Shown piece by piece: positions 25,463 to 33,510 of a stretch of DNA of 64,000 nt. The notes under the pieces were generated by a model. That model saw only the letters and a list, made by a program, of their open reading frames with translations. It was not told where the DNA came from and ran no database searches. The position numbers and the translations under genes were made by a program. The stretch spans positions 1-64,000 of the forward strand of contig NZ_HE997185.1 in the NCBI RefSeq assembly GCF_000312445.1. Reading direction: 5' to 3'. The stretch comes from Phocaeicola abscessus CCUG 55929 (GTDB taxonomy: Bacteria; Bacteroidota; Bacteroidia; Bacteroidales; Bacteroidaceae). Position 1 is the stretch's first letter; the number at the start of each line of letters is the position of its first letter.

Positions 25463-27391
25463 ATGAAATACGGTTTCGTAAAAGTGGCTACGGCTATCCC
25501 CATGGGGAAGGTGGCGGACTGCGGATTCAATGCTCAGCAAATAGAAAATCTCATTGCGGTAGCAGAAGGAAAAGGCATCGAAATCATCGCTTTTCCGGAA
25601 TTATGCGTGACGAGTTATACCTGCGGCGATCTGTTCCGACAGACGCTCTTACTCGAGGAGGCGGAGATTGCTTTGATGAAGATATTGAACGATACTCGAC
25701 AGATGAACATTATTTCCATTATCGGAATGCCGATCGCATACGAAAAATCTCTTTTGAACAGCGCGGTAGTCGTTCAAAAAGGTAAGATCGTGGGTATCGT
25801 TCCCAAAACTTATTTGCCGAACGACAAAGCATGCGATGAAAAACGCTGGTTTTCCGCTGCCGGCGAAGTACCGGAAGGCGAGATGCGGATTTGCGGTCAA
25901 TTGGTTCCCGTGAGCTCGCACCTGCTGTTCGATACGTCGGAAACATGCTTTGGTATCGAACTGTGCGAAGACCTATGGGCTCCCATTCCTCCCAGCTCGA
26001 CCTTAGCGCTGAAAGGTGCAGAAATCGTCTTTAACCTTTCCGCCGAGAGCGAATGTATCGGAAAACACGAATATCTGCTTTCCTTAATCGCTCAGCAATC
26101 GGCACGCTGCCTGTCGGGATACGTATACAGTTCCTGCGGATACGGCGAATCGACGACAGATCTCGTCTTCGCCGGCAACGGATTCATCTATGAATGCGGA
26201 CATCAAATCGCCGTTTCCAAGCGATTTCAATATAAAGAACAGTTGATAATCGGCGAAGTGGATGTAGACAGAATACGCAACGAACGTCGCGTCAATACCG
26301 CTTTCACCGCGAGTATCGGCGAGTGCAAACAGCTTCCCGTCAAGCATATAAACACCGAATTCCTCAATCGTCCCGACTTGGTATTAACGCGAACCTATTC
26401 TCCGTATCCGTTCGTTCCGGAAGATCCGAACAAGTTGGACGAACGCTGTGAAGAGATTTTCCGCATTCAGATCGCCGGCCTCATTAAACGAATGGATCAT
26501 ACCCGATGCGAGAAACTGGTTGTCGGTATTTCGGGAGGGCTGGACTCTACCTTGGCTTTAATGGTCTGTGTGCATGTATTCGACCAACTGAAAATGGGGC
26601 ACGAAGGTATCATTGCCGTGACCATGCCCGGATTCGGCACCACCGACAGGACGCACCGAAACGCTGTAAACCTGATGAAAGCAGTGGGCGTGACAGTTCG
26701 GGAAATCGACATCAAAGAGGCGTGCATCCAGCATTTTAAAGACATTGGGCACCGGGCGGATGTGCACGACGTAACGTATGAAAATAGTCAAGCCAGAGAA
26801 CGCACCCAAATATTGATGGATATAGCCAATCAAGTCGGCGCATTGGTGGTAGGGACGGGAGACTTGTCGGAACTTGCTTTGGGCTGGGCGACCTACAATG
26901 GCGACCATATGTCGATGTACAGCGTGAATGCGGGTATTCCCAAGACGTTGATCGCACATCTGGTCTCCTGGATTGCCCGTAACGGTGTCGACGAAGCTAC
27001 GAAGAAAATACTCTCGGACATTGTCGACACCCCCATCAGTCCGGAGTTGATTCCTGCCGACGAACAGGGAAACATCCGCCAAAAGACGGAGGACTTGATA
27101 GGCCCGTACGAGCTGCACGATTTCTTCCTGTACTATTTCTTCCGGTTCGGCTACCGACCGAGCAAGATCTTCCTTTTGGCCGCCCGCGCTTTCAAAGGGA
27201 AATATACAGAAGAAGTCATAAAAAAATGGATCCATCTCTTTTTCCGGCGATTCTTCCAACAACAGTTCAAGCGCTCATGCCTGCCCGACGGACCGAAAGT
27301 GGGCAGTGTGGCTCTTAGTCCGCGAGGCAACTGGCACATGCCGAGCGATGCCAGCCCTACCCTGTGGCTGAAAGAATGCGAAGAGCTGTAA
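25463..27391 (+). CDS. nadE: Glutamine-dependent NAD+ synthetase
   Basis: The last step of NAD synthesis: deamido-NAD is amidated with ammonia channelled from glutamine. The 642 residues fuse a nitrilase-type glutaminase (catalytic triad in FPELCVTSY, VPKTYLPN and GIELCEDLW) with a C-terminal NAD synthase carrying the PP-loop GISGGLDS at about 354-361 and the GTGDLSELALGW segment. The length fits the long, glutamine-dependent form. A terminator precedes it and the PPTase gene converges on it. Confidence 0.95.
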   Translation: MKYGFVKVATAIPMGKVADCGFNAQQIENLIAVAEGKGIEIIAFPELCVTSYTCGDLFRQTLLLEEAEIALMKILNDTRQMNIISIIGMPIAYEKSLLNSAVVVQKGKIVGIVPKTYLPNDKACDEKRWFSAAGEVPEGEMRICGQLVPVSSHLLFDTSETCFGIELCEDLWAPIPPSSTLALKGAEIVFNLSAESECIGKHEYLLSLIAQQSARCLSGYVYSSCGYGESTTDLVFAGNGFIYECGHQIAVSKRFQYKEQLIIGEVDVDRIRNERRVNTAFTASIGECKQLPVKHINTEFLNRPDLVLTRTYSPYPFVPEDPNKLDERCEEIFRIQIAGLIKRMDHTRCEKLVVGISGGLDSTLALMVCVHVFDQLKMGHEGIIAVTMPGFGTTDRTHRNAVNLMKAVGVTVREIDIKEACIQHFKDIGHRADVHDVTYENSQARERTQILMDIANQVGALVVGTGDLSELALGWATYNGDHMSMYSVNAGIPKTLIAHLVSWIARNGVDEATKKILSDIVDTPISPELIPADEQGNIRQKTEDLIGPYELHDFFLYYFFRFGYRPSKIFLLAARAFKGKYTEEVIKKWIHLFFRRFFQQQFKRSCLPDGPKVGSVALSPRGNWHMPSDASPTLWLKECEEL

Positions 27392-27446
27392 GGGATATTC
27401 TTTGGTCCCAGGACTTGCCCCTACCCTTTTCATCTGTTAGCGTATG

Positions 27447-28106
27447 CTATTTATCGACGGTGTAGGTCAACACGAAGTCGGGATGGAGCGAATAATGTAT
27501 GCTAAAGCGCTTTTGGGCAGACGAACCGTATTCCCTGCCCTCGAATATTCCTTTTTCGCGAAGTTCGAAGGGCATGATCTTGATACGATGAAGCAAATCT
27601 ACGTCGATGGAGCCCATGATCTTGTAAATGGTTTCTTTGGCAGACCAATGCAGCAAAGCAGCGTATATCTCGTTCGAGCGCAAGGGTATGACGGAAGGAG
27701 CCCACGAAGCGTTGAGGATGGTCGCTTCTTCGTCTTTGTGCACGAAACGGGGCATCACTCTTAGAACGCGGTCGCCGTATCGTTCGATATCTATTCCCGT
27801 CTCATGATTAGGATGAAGCGCAATCGCTACATAGCCTTTCGTGTGAGAAATACTGATAAACCCCTCTCCTCCTTTCAGGAAAGGTTTGCCGGAAGGATGG
27901 TAAAGGACGGATTCTTCTTCCCCGTTCAGCATCGTCTTTAGAAGGATTTGTACGGCCGACCGCTCTTGTTTTCGCACCTCGCTTTTCAAGATGCTTGGAT
28001 CGTCGTCTTGACAGGTTGCCCGAGTCGCCAGCTCTTCGCCGGATTCCGTTATTTTCCAGATACCGATCGACAAGTTCGATTGCTGAATGATATGAAACAA
28101 AGGCAT
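27447..28106 (-). CDS. 4'-phosphopantetheinyl transferase superfamily protein
   Basis: This 219-residue Sfp-like enzyme moves the phosphopantetheine arm of CoA to a carrier protein. Visible motifs are ISISHTKGYVAIAL, GIDIERYGDRV (Mg2+-binding Asp/Glu) and HWSAKETIYK (the WSxKE signature). It is the last gene of the mutY-ssb-gldE-PPTase block and starts three bases after the gldE stop. The carrier protein it modifies cannot be told from this window. Confidence 0.87.
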   Translation of the reverse strand: MPLFHIIQQSNLSIGIWKITESGEELATRATCQDDDPSILKSEVRKQERSAVQILLKTMLNGEEESVLYHPSGKPFLKGGEGFISISHTKGYVAIALHPNHETGIDIERYGDRVLRVMPRFVHKDEEATILNASWAPSVIPLRSNEIYAALLHWSAKETIYKIMGSIDVDLLHRIKIMPFELREKGIFEGREYGSSAQKRFSIHYSLHPDFVLTYTVDK

Positions 28107-28109
28107 ACG

Positions 28110-29489
28110 TCAGTCTTTTCCGTCGTTTTCTTTCGGCAGGCTTTCTCTTTTCTCAGAACCGTCCGACGGATTGATCGTGACTTTTACTCGCTTGATCCGG
28201 CGCGTATCCATGGCTAATATTTCGAAGTGGAAATTCCCGTAATCCATCCTCTCATGAAGTCGGGGAAAGTCTCCTTTGATTTCGAGGAGCAAACCTGCCA
28301 GCGTATCGGCTTCCCCTTCAATGTCCTCGAAGACATCGGAATCGGTATCCAGTATCTTATAGAAGTCGCTCAGCAAGGTCTTCCCTTCGAAGATGTAAGT
28401 ATAGTCGTTCAACTTTATGTATTGCCGTTCGTCCTCATCGTATTCGTCGCTGATTTCGCCTACGATTTCTTCGATAATGTCTTCCATCGTCACGATGCCC
28501 GACGTACCTCCGAATTCGTCGACTACGATGGCGATGTGTATGCGGTTCTGTTGAAACTCGCGCAGCAAGTCGTCGATCATCTTGGTTTCCGGCACGAAAT
28601 AGGCCGGGCGGATCAGACTTTGCCAACGGAAATTCTCCGGTTTATTCAAATGCGGCAACAGGTCCTTGATGTACAGGATCCCTTTTATAGTGTCCGGTGT
28701 TTTCGAATAAATCGGAATTCTGGAATAAACATTATCGACAATGCATTTCAGTACTTCCCGATAGGTTGCGTTGATCTCCAAATCGACCATATCCATGCGG
28801 GGGGTCATAATCTCTTTGGCGGTTTCTCCGCCGAAACGGATGATACCTTCCAGAATCGTACTTTCATTGGATATTTCTTTTTTATCGGTCAGTTCCAAGG
28901 CTTGCGATAAATCGTCCACAGAGATGTTGTATCTCTTCTTCCCCACTATCTTATTCACGAAAAAAGAAGAGCGTACCAACAGGCCGGATAAAGGAGAAAA
29001 TAACTTCTTCAAACCGGATAATACCGGAGCTGCCGTCCTGACGAATTGCAGTGTATGTTGGACGGAATAAAGCTTTGGCATGATTTCGCCGAAAAGCAGC
29101 AGGAGGAAGGTCAGGATGACGGTAATCACAATGAATTGGAGTACGACCGCATGCCCCCAGACGATCACCTTTGAGAAAAAGTAATTTAAAAGTAGGATGA
29201 TCGTTACATTCACAAAATTGTTGGATATCAAGATCGTCGCCAACAAGTGTTCCGAATCATGAAGTAAAGCTTTGATACGCGAATCGGCCGGTAATTCCTC
29301 CTTATCTATTTCGCTCAAATCGGTCGGGGACAGGGAGAAGAATGCGATCTCGGAAGCGGAGACAAAAGCTGAGCAGCCTAACAAGACGACGGCTATGATG
29401 AAAGCCACGATGGCTCCGATACTCGGAGTCATCATTGTCACACCGTCACATAAAGATTCTATACCGGATGAATACGAGTCAGGGTCCAA
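28110..29489 (-). CDS. gldE: GldE-type CNNM/CorC membrane protein
   Basis: The 459-residue protein has a DUF21 transmembrane domain (four hydrophobic segments; SASEIAFFSLSPTDL and ATILISNNFVNVTIILL), a CBS pair (MTPRMDMVDLE...; VVDEFGGTSGIVTMEDIIEEIVGEISDEYDEDE) and a CorC_HlyC domain. Position next to ssb and mutY marks it as GldE of the gliding-motility nomenclature. Nothing else of the gliding system is in the window, so an ion-transport or envelope role is more likely here. Confidence 0.85.
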   Translation of the reverse strand: MDPDSYSSGIESLCDGVTMMTPSIGAIVAFIIAVVLLGCSAFVSASEIAFFSLSPTDLSEIDKEELPADSRIKALLHDSEHLLATILISNNFVNVTIILLLNYFFSKVIVWGHAVVLQFIVITVILTFLLLLFGEIMPKLYSVQHTLQFVRTAAPVLSGLKKLFSPLSGLLVRSSFFVNKIVGKKRYNISVDDLSQALELTDKKEISNESTILEGIIRFGGETAKEIMTPRMDMVDLEINATYREVLKCIVDNVYSRIPIYSKTPDTIKGILYIKDLLPHLNKPENFRWQSLIRPAYFVPETKMIDDLLREFQQNRIHIAIVVDEFGGTSGIVTMEDIIEEIVGEISDEYDEDERQYIKLNDYTYIFEGKTLLSDFYKILDTDSDVFEDIEGEADTLAGLLLEIKGDFPRLHERMDYGNFHFEILAMDTRRIKRVKVTINPSDGSEKRESLPKENDGKD

Positions 29490-29525
29490 GGAAAATATAT
29501 TTAGTTAGACATCGAGTGAATTTCG

Positions 29526-29957
29526 TTAGAATGGCAACCCTTCCTCAGCAGAAGATTGTTCGGTGGAAGCTGAGGGCGTTTCCGCTTGTTGTGGCGTGAA
29601 TGCCGACTGTCGTGGTTGAGCGCCTTTGTTGGAAAGCATTTCCATATTGTCGGCATAAATCTCGAGTCGCGTCCGACGAACGCCATTCTGATCGTCATAC
29701 TGGCGGGTGCGAATCTTCCCTTCAATATACAAGAGATCACCTTTATGCACATACTTTTCCGCAACTTGAGCCAAACCGCGCCACAGCACGATATTATGCC
29801 ATTCCGTACGGTCGGGGACCTGCGTCCCGTTAGCCAAAGTATACCCCCGTTCAGTAGTAGCTAAGGTAAAAGTAGCTACTGCCTGGTTATTATCATAGTA
29901 TCGCACTTCCGGATCTCTCCCTACGTTGCCTATTAACTGAACTTTATTTAATGACAT
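29526..29957 (-). CDS. ssb: Single-stranded DNA-binding protein
   Basis: SSB coats single-stranded DNA as a tetramer and recruits partners through its C-terminal tip. The 143 residues show the OB-fold (MSLNKVQLIGNVGRDPEVRY, FTLATTERGY, WHNIVLWRGLAQVAEKYVHKGD, LYIEGKIRTRQYDD), a short Gln/Ser-rich linker and the acidic tip EEGLPF. A TAATTTTG -7 element at 29984-29991 on the minus strand, over the end of mutY, gives it its own promoter. Confidence 0.95.
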   Translation of the reverse strand: MSLNKVQLIGNVGRDPEVRYYDNNQAVATFTLATTERGYTLANGTQVPDRTEWHNIVLWRGLAQVAEKYVHKGDLLYIEGKIRTRQYDDQNGVRRTRLEIYADNMEMLSNKGAQPRQSAFTPQQAETPSASTEQSSAEEGLPF

Positions 29958-29980
29958 AACGGCTATGTTTTAGTTTGTTG

Positions 29981-31027
29981 CTACAAAATTACAGAAAGAA
30001 ACTGATTAATCAAACGAGAGACGGCAAATTTATGCAAATTACTGATCTTTATCCGCTGATATTCTCGAAAAGAGTTGGATTCCGGAGGCAAAACAACTTC
30101 GTAAAAATTGGTGTGGATCACCCGATGCGATAGTACATGCTTTATTCCCCTTTTAACCAGTCGGAAGGAGGGTTTGTCGTGCTTGTCGAACAAGGTCTGC
30201 AAATCGGCTGAAGCATAAAATTCTTCTTCGGGAAGATCTTTGTCCGTTTCTATTAAGGGTAATTCGTAGAGATTTTTCCAGATGTCGTCGACCGTCCGCT
30301 TATGAATGAATGTTTCGTCTCCCATCCTGACAAACAGGTAGTTGAAATAGCGGTTACTCACCTTGGTACGATGCCGTTTGACGGGAAGCACGTCGACCGT
30401 CCCGTGATGTAGGGCGAAACAACTGTCTGCAAAGGGGCAGAACAGACAAGCTGGCGCCGACGGCGTGCATTGCAGCGCTCCAAATTCCATAATGGCCTGG
30501 TTGTATAAGGCAGCGCGTTGCTTATCGAGTAATTCTTTCGCGGCGGCGTTTACCATCTTTTTCCCTTCGCTCGAATCGATCGGTCGATCGATTCCCAACC
30601 ATCGGGAAAGCACTCGAAATACATTTCCATCGACTACGGCATAGGGCATATCATAAGCAAATGAACAAATGGCGGCGGCCGTATAATCTCCTACTCCCTT
30701 TAAAGCGCGCACGGCTTCATAGCTTGTCGGGAATCCGCCGGTTGAAGCCATCGTCTTTGCTGCGGCATACATGTTTCTCGCTCTCGAATAATATCCTAAA
30801 CCTTGCCAATGTTTCATGACTTCGTCTTCTTCGGCAGCAGCCAGTGTGAATACGTCGGGGAATCGTTTCACGAAATGTTCGTAATACTCATAGCCTTGTT
30901 CTACTCTCGTCTGTTGAAGTATAACCTCCGAAACCCAGATAAGATAAGGATCTTTGGTCTTTCTCCACGGTAAGTCGCGTTGATGATCCCCGTACCAGTC
31001 GATTAAAATATTACTGAAATCGCTCAT
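29981..31027 (-). CDS. mutY: Adenine DNA glycosylase
   Basis: MutY removes adenine mispaired with 8-oxoguanine. The 348 residues contain the helix-hairpin-helix LKGVGDYTAAAI (about 107-118), the catalytic aspartate in VVDGNVFRVLSRW and a [4Fe-4S] motif C-x6-C-x2-C-x5-C (CTPSAPACLFCPFADSC). A C-terminal MutT-like recognition domain follows. A -7 element TAATTTTG sits at 31067-31074 on the minus strand, divergent to hup. Confidence 0.95.
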   Translation of the reverse strand: MSDFSNILIDWYGDHQRDLPWRKTKDPYLIWVSEVILQQTRVEQGYEYYEHFVKRFPDVFTLAAAEEDEVMKHWQGLGYYSRARNMYAAAKTMASTGGFPTSYEAVRALKGVGDYTAAAICSFAYDMPYAVVDGNVFRVLSRWLGIDRPIDSSEGKKMVNAAAKELLDKQRAALYNQAIMEFGALQCTPSAPACLFCPFADSCFALHHGTVDVLPVKRHRTKVSNRYFNYLFVRMGDETFIHKRTVDDIWKNLYELPLIETDKDLPEEEFYASADLQTLFDKHDKPSFRLVKRGIKHVLSHRVIHTNFYEVVLPPESNSFREYQRIKISNLHKFAVSRLINQFLSVIL

Positions 31028-31066
31028 AATCTATCAGAAGAAAGATGATACTCCTTTTTTCGCATG

Positions 31067-31074
31067 CAAAATTA
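31067..31074 (-). promoter_or_regulatory. -7 element (TAATTTTG) of mutY
   Basis: The exact TAnnTTTG match on the minus strand is 40 bases upstream of the mutY ATG. Confidence 0.55.
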
Positions 31075-31149
31075 AACGATAAATGCTTAACATCTAATTT
31101 TTTATGAAATTATTTGGGGAAATGTTTCATTAAAAAACAGAAAAGTACT

Positions 31150-31157
31150 ATATTTGC
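31150..31157 (+). promoter_or_regulatory. -7 element (TATATTTG) of hup
   Basis: Exact -7 match with TTTC, a weak -33, 21 bases upstream. The leader to the ATG at 31221 would be about 58 nt. Confidence 0.6.
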
Positions 31158-31220
31158 AGTCCTATTCAATCACATGTGTGAAATATTAATAATTTGTGTA
31201 ACAATATAATTTAGGCAAAA

Positions 31221-31496
31221 ATGACTAAAGCGGATATCGTTAATGAAATTTCAGGGAAAACAGGAATGTCGAAGCCAGAAGTATTAGCTATTGTCGAAGC
31301 ATTCATGAATTCAATTAAAGACTCTCTTTCAGAAGGAGAAAATGTTTATCTTCGCGGTTTTGGCAGTTTTATTGTGAAAGTTCGCGCTCAGAAGACGGCT
31401 CGAAATATTTCTAAAAATACCACTATTATCGTTCCTGAACATAAGATTCCCTCATTCAAACCGGCGAAGAATTTCAATCTTTTGGTCAAGAAATAA
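31221..31496 (+). CDS. hup: HU-family DNA-binding protein
   Basis: This 91-residue nucleoid protein starts MTKADIVNEISGKTGMSKPE and has the core LRGFGSFIVKVR. Its beta-arm runs RNISKNTTIIVPEHKIPSFKPA with the intercalating proline region intact. HU dimers bend DNA without strict sequence preference. It is divergent to mutY and followed closely by the small basic protein and rng. Confidence 0.93.
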   Translation: MTKADIVNEISGKTGMSKPEVLAIVEAFMNSIKDSLSEGENVYLRGFGSFIVKVRAQKTARNISKNTTIIVPEHKIPSFKPAKNFNLLVKK

Positions 31497-31529
31497 TCAT
31501 ATATTACTAACATTTAAACTTTCAGAGCT

Positions 31530-31619
31530 ATGCCAAGCGGAAAAAAGAAAAAAAGACATAAAATGTCTACGCACAAACGGAAGAAAAGATTACGTAAGAA
31601 CAGACATAAGAATAAATAA
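31530..31619 (+). CDS. 29-residue AURKAIP1/COX24-like basic ribosomal-type protein
   Basis: A very short gene starting MPSGKKKKRHKMSTHKRKKR and continuing with another KxRHKxK stretch; about 70% of residues are Lys, Arg or His. The K-x-x-THKRKKRLRKNRH core matches the AURKAIP1/COX24 domain found in mitochondrial ribosomal protein mS38 and in tiny bacterial relatives of Bacteroidota. It is probably a ribosome-bound peptide. The ATG lies 33 bases after the hup stop, and the HU gene - short basic protein - rng order is one I recall from relatives. Confidence 0.75.
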   Translation: MPSGKKKKRHKMSTHKRKKRLRKNRHKNK

Positions 31620-31644
31620 TTTGTGCTCTGTTACCGACACAAAT

Positions 31645-31696
31645 AAAGAACAAACCTTGTAAAGTATATTTCATCGACTTTCGCGGTTTGTTCTTT
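31645..31696 (+). terminator. Hairpin after the short basic protein gene
   Basis: A 12-bp perfect stem AAAGAACAAACC / GGTTTGTTCTTT encloses a 28-base loop and is followed by ATTTAAAAG. The T-tract is weak and the loop long, so it may be an attenuator or an mRNA stabiliser ahead of rng rather than a full terminator. Confidence 0.5.
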
Positions 31697-31729
31697 ATTT
31701 AAAAGAAAAGTAAAATTAAATATATAAAA

Positions 31730-33304
31730 GTGACAAGCGAATTAGTAATTGACGTACAACCTAAGGATATTTCCATTGCGCTTACCGAAGATAAGCAATT
31801 GGTGGAATTTCAAAAGGAAGGAAGAAGTGCTTCCTTCAATGTAGGGGATATGTATTTCGGGAGAATCAAGAAATTAATGCCTGGATTGAATGCCTGTTTC
31901 GTGGATGTCGGCTTTGGAAAAGATGCTTTTCTTCATTATTTGGACCTCGGTCCTCAATTTTATTCTTTTCAGAAATATTTGAAGCAAGTTTTAAGTGATC
32001 GGAAAAAGCTTTTTCCTATTACAAAAGCTACCATGATGCCTGATATTGAGAAAGATGGAACAGTTTCCACCATTTTGAAACAAGGGCAGGAAGTAATTGT
32101 ACAGATAGTAAAGGAACCGATCTCTACGAAAGGGCCTCGCCTGACGTGTGATTTATCGTTTGCCGGACGATTCTTGGTGCTCATTCCTTTCAACGACAAG
32201 GTCTCCGTTTCTCAAAAAATCAAATCGAGCGAAGAACGAGCCCGACTAAAGCAGTTGTTGCAAAGCATCAAGCCGAAAAACTTTGGGGTGATTGTGCGAA
32301 CGGTGGCGGAAGGCAAGCGCGTCGCCGAACTCGATGGGGAATTAAAACTTCTACTTCAACGATGGGAAAGTATGATCACCAAAGTACAGAAGACGACCAA
32401 ATTGCCGGCACTCGTTTATGAAGAAACGAGTCGGACGGTCGGCATGCTTCGCGACTTGTTCAATCCCTCCTATGAGAACATTTATGTGAACGACGAAACG
32501 GTTCTTCACGAGATCAGGGATTATGTTAAGTTCATCGCTCCTGAACGGGAGAGCATCGTCAAACTGTACACGGGCAAACTGCCGATCTTCGATAATTTCG
32601 GAATTACCAAACAGCTCAAGGCTTCCTTCGGTAAAATCGTCACGTATAAAAGCGGCGCTTACCTGATCATCGAACATACGGAAGCATTGCACGTGGTAGA
32701 CGTAAACAGCGGAAATCGATCCAAATCGGGCAACGGACAGGAGGAAAACGCTATTGACGTTAACATCGGCGCTGCCGACGAATTGGCGCGCCAGCTGAGG
32801 CTCCGCGATATGGGAGGGATTATCGTCGTCGACTTTATCGACATGAATTTGGCTGAAAACCGACAAAAACTCTACGAACGCATGTGTAAAAACATGCAGA
32901 AAGACAGAGCGAAACACAATATCTTACCCCTGAGCAAATTCGGTCTGATGCAAATTACGCGACAACGCGTCCGTCCTGCTATGGACGTGAGCACCGACGA
33001 GGAATGTCCGACCTGTTTCGGAAAAGGACGCATCAAATCATCCATCCTGTTTACCGATGCCTTGGAGAATAAAATCGACTATCTGGTTCATAAACTGAAA
33101 ATTAAAAAGTTCAAGCTGTACATCCATCCGTATGTAGCAGCCTATATCGCCAAAGGATTTGTTTCCTTGAAACGAAGATGGCAAATACAATACGGATTGG
33201 GCATACGAATTATTCCGGATCAAAGTCTGGCCTTCCTGCAATATCGATTTACCGACGAGCACGGAGAGGAAATAGACATGAAAGAAGAGAAGGAAATCAA
33301 ATGA
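31730..33304 (+). CDS. rng: Ribonuclease E/G family endoribonuclease
   Basis: RNase G-like enzyme, 524 residues, starting at a GTG codon. The S1-like RNA-binding segment VGDMYFGRIKKLMPGLNACFVDVGFGKDAFL (about 37-67) precedes the RNase H-like and DNase-like catalytic region with VDVNSGNRS and IVVDFIDM (Mg2+-binding aspartates). The zinc-link CPTCFGKGR near 425 makes the dimer interface. No long C-terminal degradosome scaffold is present, so it is of RNase G type. It acts in rRNA maturation and mRNA decay. Confidence 0.93.
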   Translation: MTSELVIDVQPKDISIALTEDKQLVEFQKEGRSASFNVGDMYFGRIKKLMPGLNACFVDVGFGKDAFLHYLDLGPQFYSFQKYLKQVLSDRKKLFPITKATMMPDIEKDGTVSTILKQGQEVIVQIVKEPISTKGPRLTCDLSFAGRFLVLIPFNDKVSVSQKIKSSEERARLKQLLQSIKPKNFGVIVRTVAEGKRVAELDGELKLLLQRWESMITKVQKTTKLPALVYEETSRTVGMLRDLFNPSYENIYVNDETVLHEIRDYVKFIAPERESIVKLYTGKLPIFDNFGITKQLKASFGKIVTYKSGAYLIIEHTEALHVVDVNSGNRSKSGNGQEENAIDVNIGAADELARQLRLRDMGGIIVVDFIDMNLAENRQKLYERMCKNMQKDRAKHNILPLSKFGLMQITRQRVRPAMDVSTDEECPTCFGKGRIKSSILFTDALENKIDYLVHKLKIKKFKLYIHPYVAAYIAKGFVSLKRRWQIQYGLGIRIIPDQSLAFLQYRFTDEHGEEIDMKEEKEIK

Positions 33305-33311
33305 GAGGAAA

Positions 33312-33340
33312 AGGGTGTACCATACACCCTCTTCTTTTTA
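33312..33340 (+). terminator. Intrinsic terminator of rng
   Basis: An 8-bp stem AGGGTGTA / TACACCCT with a CCA loop is followed by CTTCTTTTTA, starting eight bases after the stop codon. Confidence 0.85.
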
Positions 33341-33472
33341 TGCTTCGAGGCAAGGGGGACGCGATATGCGCCGGCCTTTGCCAGGCGAAGACTCCTTTTG
33401 TAGAGATTATAAAATTTACCTTACTGATAGAAAAGATAACGAAAAGATCCGATATTATTAATAGATTTGAAA

Positions 33473-33480
33473 TATCTTTG
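33473..33480 (+). promoter_or_regulatory. -7 element (TATCTTTG) of the glycolipid cluster
   Basis: Exact TAnnTTTG match 31 bases before the preferred ATG at 33511. If the in-frame ATG at 33487 were used, the mRNA would be nearly leaderless. Confidence 0.55.
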
Positions 33481-33510
33481 CACCGGATGAAAAAACGGAA
33501 TGAGTCGATC

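Noticed and set aside
28110-29489. Evidence for gliding motility from gldE
   Set aside because: The gene is kept with mutY and ssb in non-gliding Bacteroidales, and no gldK-N or spr genes are in the window.
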